25,425 nucleotides of DNA from positions 1-25,425 of the forward strand of contig JBOGZD010000033.1 in assembly GCA_050697155.1 (NCBI GenBank), written 5' to 3'. This document shows positions 21,610-25,425 of this stretch, in pieces (the first letter of the stretch is position 1; each line of letters begins with the position of its first letter). A program made the position numbers and the translations under genes. The notes beneath the pieces are model-generated. The model worked only from the letters and a program-made list of their open reading frames with translations, made no database searches and was not told where the DNA came from. This stretch comes from JBOGZD01 sp050697155 (GTDB taxonomy: Bacteria; Actinomycetota; Thermoleophilia; Solirubrobacterales; 70-9).

Positions 21610-21637
21610 GCGCGGCGGACGGGTCAGGGACGGGCCA

Positions 21638-21643
21638 TATAGT
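21638..21643 (+). promoter_or_regulatory. Candidate -10 box of the rhomboid gene
   Basis: TATAGT is close to the ideal -10 box and lies 10 nt before ATG 21654, leaving an mRNA leader of only a few nucleotides at most. No Shine-Dalgarno is seen. Confidence 0.45.
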
Positions 21644-21653
21644 GCGGCGCCGC

Positions 21654-22520
21654 ATGGCCACCTGCTACCGCCATCCCGGGCGCGAGACGAACGTCTCCTG
21701 CGCGAATTGCGGCCGACCGATCTGCCCCGACTGCATGACCTCGACCCCGGTCGGGATGCGCTGCCCGGAGTGTGCCCGCCAGCGCACTCAGGTCAAGAAT
21801 CCGTTCGGGGCAGCCACACGGACGGACGCGCCCGCCACCTACTCGCTGATCGCGCTGTGTGTCGCCGCGTTCGTCGCCGAGGTTGCGAGTGGGGCGGAGC
21901 TGTTCACTGGCGGCGTTGCGGGGAGCGTGATGATCGATGGCGGCGTACTTGGTTTCGGCGTGACGACCACGGGACCGGTAGGCGTTGCCGAGGGCGAGAT
22001 CTACCGCGTCGTCACCGGCGCCTTCCTGCACGCCGGGATCCTCCACCTCGGGCTCAACATGTTCATCCTCTACCTGCTCGGCTCGATCCTCGAACCGGGT
22101 ATCGGGACGCCACGATTTATCGGCGTCTATGCGGTCTCGGTGCTCGCCGGCTCGTTCGGCGCGCTGTTGCTCGACCCGCTCGAGCTCACGGTCGGCGCCT
22201 CAGGGGGGGTCTTCGGACTGATGGGAGCGACCTTCCTGATCGCTCGCGGCCGTGGTCTCGATCACATCGCCTCGCAAATCGGGTTCCTGGTCGTCATCAA
22301 CCTGGTCTTCACCTTCAGCCTCAGTGGAATCTCGGTTGGCGGCCACATCGGCGGCCTGGTCGGCGGTGGGCTGGCGGGCCTCATGATCGCCAATCTCGAG
22401 CAACGCTCGGTGCCGAACGCGAGAGCGCTCGAGTTCGGCGCGATGATCGCGATCTGCGCGATCGCGGTCGCCGGCGCGATGATCGCCGCCGAGGAATCGG
22501 TCCCCGCGGGCTTCGGCTAG
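21654..22520 (+). CDS. Rhomboid family intramembrane serine protease with N-terminal zinc finger
   Basis: 288 residues from ATG 21654; the frame is open back to 21570, but that part is non-coding promoter sequence. Residues 4-40 form a B-box-type zinc-binding module with paired Cys/His (CYRHPGR...CANCGRPICPDC...CPEC). The rhomboid core follows with about six or seven membrane segments: HLGLNMF with Asn135, catalytic Ser183 in GASGGVFG, and catalytic His231 in GGHIGGLVGGG, so the dyad is complete. It cleaves single-pass membrane proteins within the bilayer. The zinc-finger-rhomboid layout is known in actinobacteria; the finger's role is unclear. Divergent from DUF4383. Confidence 0.93.
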   Translation: MATCYRHPGRETNVSCANCGRPICPDCMTSTPVGMRCPECARQRTQVKNPFGAATRTDAPATYSLIALCVAAFVAEVASGAELFTGGVAGSVMIDGGVLGFGVTTTGPVGVAEGEIYRVVTGAFLHAGILHLGLNMFILYLLGSILEPGIGTPRFIGVYAVSVLAGSFGALLLDPLELTVGASGGVFGLMGATFLIARGRGLDHIASQIGFLVVINLVFTFSLSGISVGGHIGGLVGGGLAGLMIANLEQRSVPNARALEFGAMIAICAIAVAGAMIAAEESVPAGFG

Positions 22521-22679
22521 CCCGCGGCCAGTGTTCTACCCCCCAAGGACACCGCGAGCGCGCTGCGGCGGCGCTACGTGGCCGTTTCGGGATAAGCCTA
22601 TTGCGCCCGCGTGGCGCGAATGTTGGGTAGGCAAGTAGGGGGACCAGGTTCGGGCGTTTTCGGGGAACCGCGCTGCGCC

Positions 22680-22698
22680 GTGGTCGTATAGCGACCAC
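22680..22698. repeat. Perfect 7-bp hairpin in the convergent region
   Basis: GTGGTCG, loop TATAG, CGACCAC. Isolated from genes by more than 150 bp on each side. Function unknown. Confidence 0.5.
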
Positions 22699-22926
22699 AG
22701 GGCAGCACAGTGCCGCAGCGACGCGGCCGCTAACGTCGTCCACTCCCTCCGGGCGGGTCGTTTCGCCGCCTTTCGCGAATAGAAGGGGATTCCCCTCGCT
22801 ATATGGGGGAGATCCCCGTTTCTTAGGAGATTCGCCGCTCGGGGACCACCGACCACGCCGATACCCCGGCCTCGCCCGCCCCTGCGTGCAATCCGCCCCC
22901 GCTCGGCGCCAGGCCACGGCCCGAGG

Positions 22927-22966
22927 GGAACGCCACCCAGCCGGAGCCCCGCGCGGAACGCCACCC
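22927..22966. repeat. Two copies of a 12-bp direct repeat with 28-bp period
   Basis: GGAACGCCACCC occurs at 22927-22938 and again at 22955-22966; the following bases (CAGCCGG against CGGCCGG) are also alike. Only two copies exist, so it is not a CRISPR array. Probably a small tandem duplication. Confidence 0.6.
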
Positions 22967-22972
22967 GGCCGG

Positions 22973-23001
22973 GCCCGGGTTCGGCTCGCGAAGTCCCGGG
23001 C
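22973..23001 (-). terminator. Terminator-like hairpin at the end of the SRPBCC gene
   Basis: GCCCGGG-TTCG, loop GCTCG, CGAA-GT-CCCGGGC: an 11-bp stem with one 2-nt bulge, 7 bp beyond the stop of the minus-strand SRPBCC gene. There is no T-run on either strand. It could end transcripts from either direction. Confidence 0.5.
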
Positions 23002-23008
23002 AGCCCGG

Positions 23009-23458
23009 CTAGCCCAAGCGGCGCTCGATCTCGGCCTTCGTGTCCTCGATCGAGCGCCGCATCACGCCCTCGTTGAGGCGCCTGGCGATGAAGCCGGGCA
23101 TCGGCACGCCGGCGTCGACGCCCAGCCGGTAGGTCGCGAGCGTCCGCGCGCCGTCGCCGAGCGGCTCGAACAGGTACTCGCCGTCGATGTGGGCGACGCC
23201 GTCGCCCTCGACGAAGTCCCACCACAGCCGCCGGGGGCGATCGTGGTGGTAGTGAAGGACGTAGACGACCTCCCGCAGCTTCGCGTCGACTCGCAGCCGG
23301 ACGTGCTTGCCGAGGCCGTCGGGGTAGCGCTCGAGCACCTCGACGCCGATGACCGCGTCCTGCCACTGCGGGTAGGTCTCGAAGTCGACGATCGCGTCGT
23401 AGCACGCCGCCGCCGGCGCGGCTATCTCGATCGACTGCTCGGCGCGGCTGATTCCCAT
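23009..23458 (-). CDS. SRPBCC family protein (polyketide cyclase/dehydrase-like)
   Basis: 149 residues from ATG 23458; the longer open frame upstream is a shadow of the neighbouring gene. The sequence ISRAEQSIEIAAPAAACYDAI then DFETYPQW is the start of a coenzyme-Q-binding/START-like SRPBCC domain. LHYHHDRPRRLWWDFVEGDG, and GFIARRLNEGVMRRSIEDTKAEIERRLG-type C-terminal helix, complete it. It probably binds a hydrophobic ligand; the ligand is unknown. The first 37 bases overlap the end of the cobalamin-binding gene, so the two are coupled. It is unrelated in detail to the SRPBCC protein at 11493-11987. Confidence 0.87.
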   Translation of the reverse strand: MGISRAEQSIEIAAPAAACYDAIVDFETYPQWQDAVIGVEVLERYPDGLGKHVRLRVDAKLREVVYVLHYHHDRPRRLWWDFVEGDGVAHIDGEYLFEPLGDGARTLATYRLGVDAGVPMPGFIARRLNEGVMRRSIEDTKAEIERRLG

Positions 23459-24351
23459 GAGAGCTCTAGGGGCTCCCAGGCGATGTCGTCCGGAGGCTCC
23501 GCGAGCTCCGGGTGGAGCAGATGGGCCAGCAGCTCGACCCCGTCGACCAGCCGCGGGCCCGGACGTGAGAACGATGACGCCGCGTCGACGGCGACGATCC
23601 GATCGGCGCCGAGCGAGCGCAGCCGGTCGCCGTGATCGCGCGCCTGCGCCGCCGCCTCGTCGGCGTAGAGGCCGCAGGGCATGAGGACGACGACCTCGGG
23701 CCGGGCGTGCGTGATCTCGTCCCAGCCGACCACCGCGGACTTGCGGCCCGCCTGGCCGAGCACGTCGTCGCCGCCGGCAAGCGCGACCATCTCCGGCACC
23801 CAGTGCCCGCCGGCATAGGGCGGGTCGAGCCACTCCAGCGCCGCGACCCGCGGGCGCCCGGCCCCGTCCACCGCGGCCGCCGTGTGCGAGAGGCGGGCCC
23901 GCAGCCGCTCGCGCAGCAGCTCGCCGCGCGCGAGCACGCCGGCGGCGCCGGCGAGACGGACGAGGTCGTCGAGGACCTCATCCAGCGTGTCGGGATCGAG
24001 CGAGATCACCTCCGGTTTCGATCGCAGCCGGTCGGCGATCGCGCGCACGTCGTCGAAGGAGACCGCGCAGACGGCACACAGGGCCTGGGTGACGATCAGA
24101 TCCGGGTCGAGCCCGCGCAGCGTCTCCTCGTCGAGCCGGTACAGCGACTCGCCCCGGGCGGTCACCTCGCGCACGCGGGCGTCGATCTCGCCGGGTGGCA
24201 GTCCATCGGGGATCACGCTGCGGGTCAGATGGGGGAGCGCCCCGGCGGCCGGCGGATGGTCACACTCGTGCGTGACGGCGACGACGGCGTCGCCAAGCCC
24301 GAGCTCGAACAGCGACTCGGTCGCCGAGGGGACGAGGCTCGCGATCCGCAT
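23422..24351 (-). CDS. Cobalamin-binding protein (BtuF-like periplasmic-binding fold, no signal peptide)
   Basis: 309 residues. MRIASLVPSATESLFELGLG and VAVTHECDHP are the typical opening of cobalamin-binding class III substrate-binding proteins. PDLIVTQALCAVCAVS and GGDDVLGQAGRKSAVVGWDE follow, giving two lobes joined by a long helix. No signal peptide or lipobox precedes the fold, so this copy is probably cytoplasmic and may not serve an ABC importer; no BtuC/BtuD genes are nearby. Many such orphan proteins are annotated only as cobalamin-binding; the ligand is inferred from family, not from the sequence here. Divergent from the pterin dehydratase gene across 49 bp. Confidence 0.85.
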   Translation of the reverse strand: MRIASLVPSATESLFELGLGDAVVAVTHECDHPPAAGALPHLTRSVIPDGLPPGEIDARVREVTARGESLYRLDEETLRGLDPDLIVTQALCAVCAVSFDDVRAIADRLRSKPEVISLDPDTLDEVLDDLVRLAGAAGVLARGELLRERLRARLSHTAAAVDGAGRPRVAALEWLDPPYAGGHWVPEMVALAGGDDVLGQAGRKSAVVGWDEITHARPEVVVLMPCGLYADEAAAQARDHGDRLRSLGADRIVAVDAASSFSRPGPRLVDGVELLAHLLHPELAEPPDDIAWEPLELSWESAAPSSRSR

Positions 24352-24385
24352 GCCCTCGAGGATAAGGGCGATTCGCGATAGGCCC

Positions 24386-24391
24386 TAAGCT
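24386..24391 (+). promoter_or_regulatory. Candidate -10 box of the pterin dehydratase gene
   Basis: TAAGCT lies 9 nt before ATG 24401 in the 49-bp divergent gap. No strong Shine-Dalgarno is seen (GAG at 24396-24398 only). Confidence 0.3.
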
Positions 24392-24400
24392 GCACGAGCG

Positions 24401-24682
24401 ATGGCGGAGCTTCTCGCCGACGACGAGATCGAGTCGCGGCTGGCCGGGCTCGAGGGCTGGGAGCGCGAGGGCGATGCGATCGTCAAGGCGTTCGACCGCG
24501 GGGACTTCGTCGGCTCGGTGGAGTTCGTGAAGGCGATGGTCGAGCCGGCCGAGGGGATGAACCACCACCCGGACCTCGCGATCTCCTGGAGCGAGGTGCG
24601 CGTGTCGATCACCAACCACGCTGCCGGTGGGCTGACCGCGAACGACTTCGAGCTCGCGGGGAAGATCGACGCCCTCGCCTGA
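24401..24682 (+). CDS. 4a-hydroxytetrahydrobiopterin dehydratase (pterin-4a-carbinolamine dehydratase)
   Basis: 93 residues, typical length. The family motif EGMNHHPDLAISWSEVRVS carries the catalytic His pair, and TNHAAGGLTANDFELAGKID ends the protein. The enzyme dehydrates 4a-hydroxypterin to quinonoid dihydropterin during aromatic amino acid hydroxylation; some bacterial homologues act in other pterin pathways. No phenylalanine hydroxylase is nearby, so the role is open. The wecB gene starts 22 bp downstream on the same strand. Confidence 0.93.
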   Translation: MAELLADDEIESRLAGLEGWEREGDAIVKAFDRGDFVGSVEFVKAMVEPAEGMNHHPDLAISWSEVRVSITNHAAGGLTANDFELAGKIDALA

Positions 24683-24704
24683 GCGACGGCCCACGGCTGA
24701 CCAG

Positions 24705-25425
24705 ATGCGGATCGTCCACGTCGTCGGCACGCGCCCGAACCTGATCAAGATGGCACCGGTGATCGCGGCGATTCGCGAGCGCCTGCCCGACTCGCGGTCG
24801 ATCATCGTCCACACCGGCCAGCACTACGACAGGGCGATGTCGGAGATCTTCTTCGAGGAGCTGGGGATGCCGGAGCCGGACCACATGCTCGGGGTCGGCT
24901 CGGGAACCCACGCCGAGCAGACCGCGCGCGTGCTCGAGCGGCTCGAGCCCGTGCTGCGGGACGAGCGGCCGGATCTCGTGCTGGTCCCCGGCGACGTCAA
25001 CTCCACCCTTGCCGCGGCGATGTGCGCCGATCGGAGCGGCGTCCCCATCGGCCACGTCGAGTCCGGGCTGCGCAGCTTCGACCGCACGATGCCGGAGGAG
25101 ATCAACCGGATCGTGGCCGACCACCTGTCAGCGCTCTGCTTCATCCACTGCGACGAGGCGGCCGACAACCTCGACACCGAGGGCGTCGACGCCGATCGGG
25201 TGCGGTTCGTCGGCAACACGATGATCGACACCCTGGTCGCGTTGTCGGAGCGCTTTCGGTCCCGCGAGGCGGCGGGGGCGCTCGGGCTGGAGCCGGGCTC
25301 GTACCTGCTCGTCACCCTGCACCGGCCGGCGCTCACCGACGGCCCGCTGCTCGCCGACGCCGTCGCGGCGCTGGAGCGAGTCGCCGTCGAGATGCCGGTG
25401 GTCTTCCCGGTCCACCCCCGCACCC
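24705..25425 (+). CDS. wecB: UDP-N-acetylglucosamine 2-epimerase (non-hydrolysing), cut by the window end
   Basis: 240 complete codons are visible; the family is about 360-390 residues, so about a third is missing. Interconverts UDP-GlcNAc and UDP-ManNAc for cell-wall or surface polysaccharides. Motifs from the start: VVGTRPNLIKMAPVI, HTGQHYD, VPGDVNSTLAAAM, HVESGLRSFDRTMPEEINR, VGNTMIDTL, VTLHRP and FPVHPRT at the cut edge. These hold the UDP-binding and catalytic Asp, Glu and His residues of the family. The ATG is fixed by the RIVHVVGTRP opening. There is no stop before the edge. Confidence 0.95.
   Translation, partial: MRIVHVVGTRPNLIKMAPVIAAIRERLPDSRSIIVHTGQHYDRAMSEIFFEELGMPEPDHMLGVGSGTHAEQTARVLERLEPVLRDERPDLVLVPGDVNSTLAAAMCADRSGVPIGHVESGLRSFDRTMPEEINRIVADHLSALCFIHCDEAADNLDTEGVDADRVRFVGNTMIDTLVALSERFRSREAAGALGLEPGSYLLVTLHRPALTDGPLLADAVAALERVAVEMPVVFPVHPRT

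Larger units (their letters stand above)
22521..23008. other. 488-bp non-coding region between convergent genes
   Basis: No open frame here has the composition or motifs of a real gene; the frames that cross it are short or Arg/Pro/Ser-rich. It holds the three listed elements (two hairpins and a direct repeat) plus a G/C-run cluster at about 22792-22822: a GGGGATTCCCC palindrome, then GGGG-AGAT-CCCC followed by GTTTCTT, which looks like a terminator for the rhomboid transcript though about 290 bp from its stop. I found no tRNA, RNase P, tmRNA or SRP RNA signature. Confidence 0.6.

Noticed and set aside
22927..22966. Direct repeat as a CRISPR array
   Set aside because: Only two copies, 16-bp gap, no cas genes.

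Overview
The window is GC-rich, densely coded chromosomal DNA from an actinobacterium. A member of the class Thermoleophilia (Solirubrobacterales-like) is the best guess. This rests on the CarD-type regulator, the very high GC at third codon positions, GTG/TTG starts, and the Lys/Arg-rich C-terminal repeat domain on the first large secreted protein. The assignment is inference; no rRNA is present. I see no phage, transposon, plasmid or CRISPR sequence.

Layout. 1-2681: the end of an unrecognised protein and a large secreted protein with thrombospondin type-3 calcium repeats. 2746-6702: radA, disA, carD, ispD on the plus strand (DNA repair, c-di-AMP synthesis, RNA polymerase regulator, isoprenoid synthesis). 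6761-7774: a DUF389 membrane protein on the minus strand. 7794-11483: a PHP phosphatase overlapping ispF, then an acyl-CoA synthetase, a YciI-like protein and a Rho-N-like basic protein. 11493-14249 (minus): a lipid-related operon of an SCP2/alpha-beta hydrolase fusion, an acyltransferase and an SRPBCC protein. 14329-17245: cysS, rlmB and a SigH-type sigma factor with its own promoter. 17286-18367: tRNA-Thr(UGU) abutting an iron-containing alcohol dehydrogenase. 18465-21131: a PlsC-GpsA fusion, a second sigma factor and a small membrane protein. 21150-22520: divergent DUF4383 and zinc-finger rhomboid genes. 22521-23008: a non-coding convergent region with hairpins and repeats. 23009-24351 (minus): a cobalamin-binding protein and a second SRPBCC protein. 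24401-25425: pterin carbinolamine dehydratase and the 5' part of wecB.

The backbone radA-disA-(carD)-ispD-ispF-cysS-rlmB-sigH has the same order as the radA-to-sigH region of Bacillus subtilis, with lipid genes and a DUF389/PHP pair inserted. The most notable sequence-level observations are: (1) carD has no ATG/GTG/TTG at its expected start and seems to begin at an ATT behind a perfect AAGGAGG; (2) the next gene, ispD, also lacks a canonical start and seems to begin at ACG or by frameshift from carD; (3) two consecutive phospholipid-synthesis activities are fused (PlsC-GpsA); (4) a dehydrogenase starts one nucleotide after the tRNA-Thr 3' end; (5) several genes carry a TANNNT box 6-10 nt before the start codon, suggesting leaderless or near-leaderless transcripts; (6) palindromes overlap the start codons of radA and cysS.
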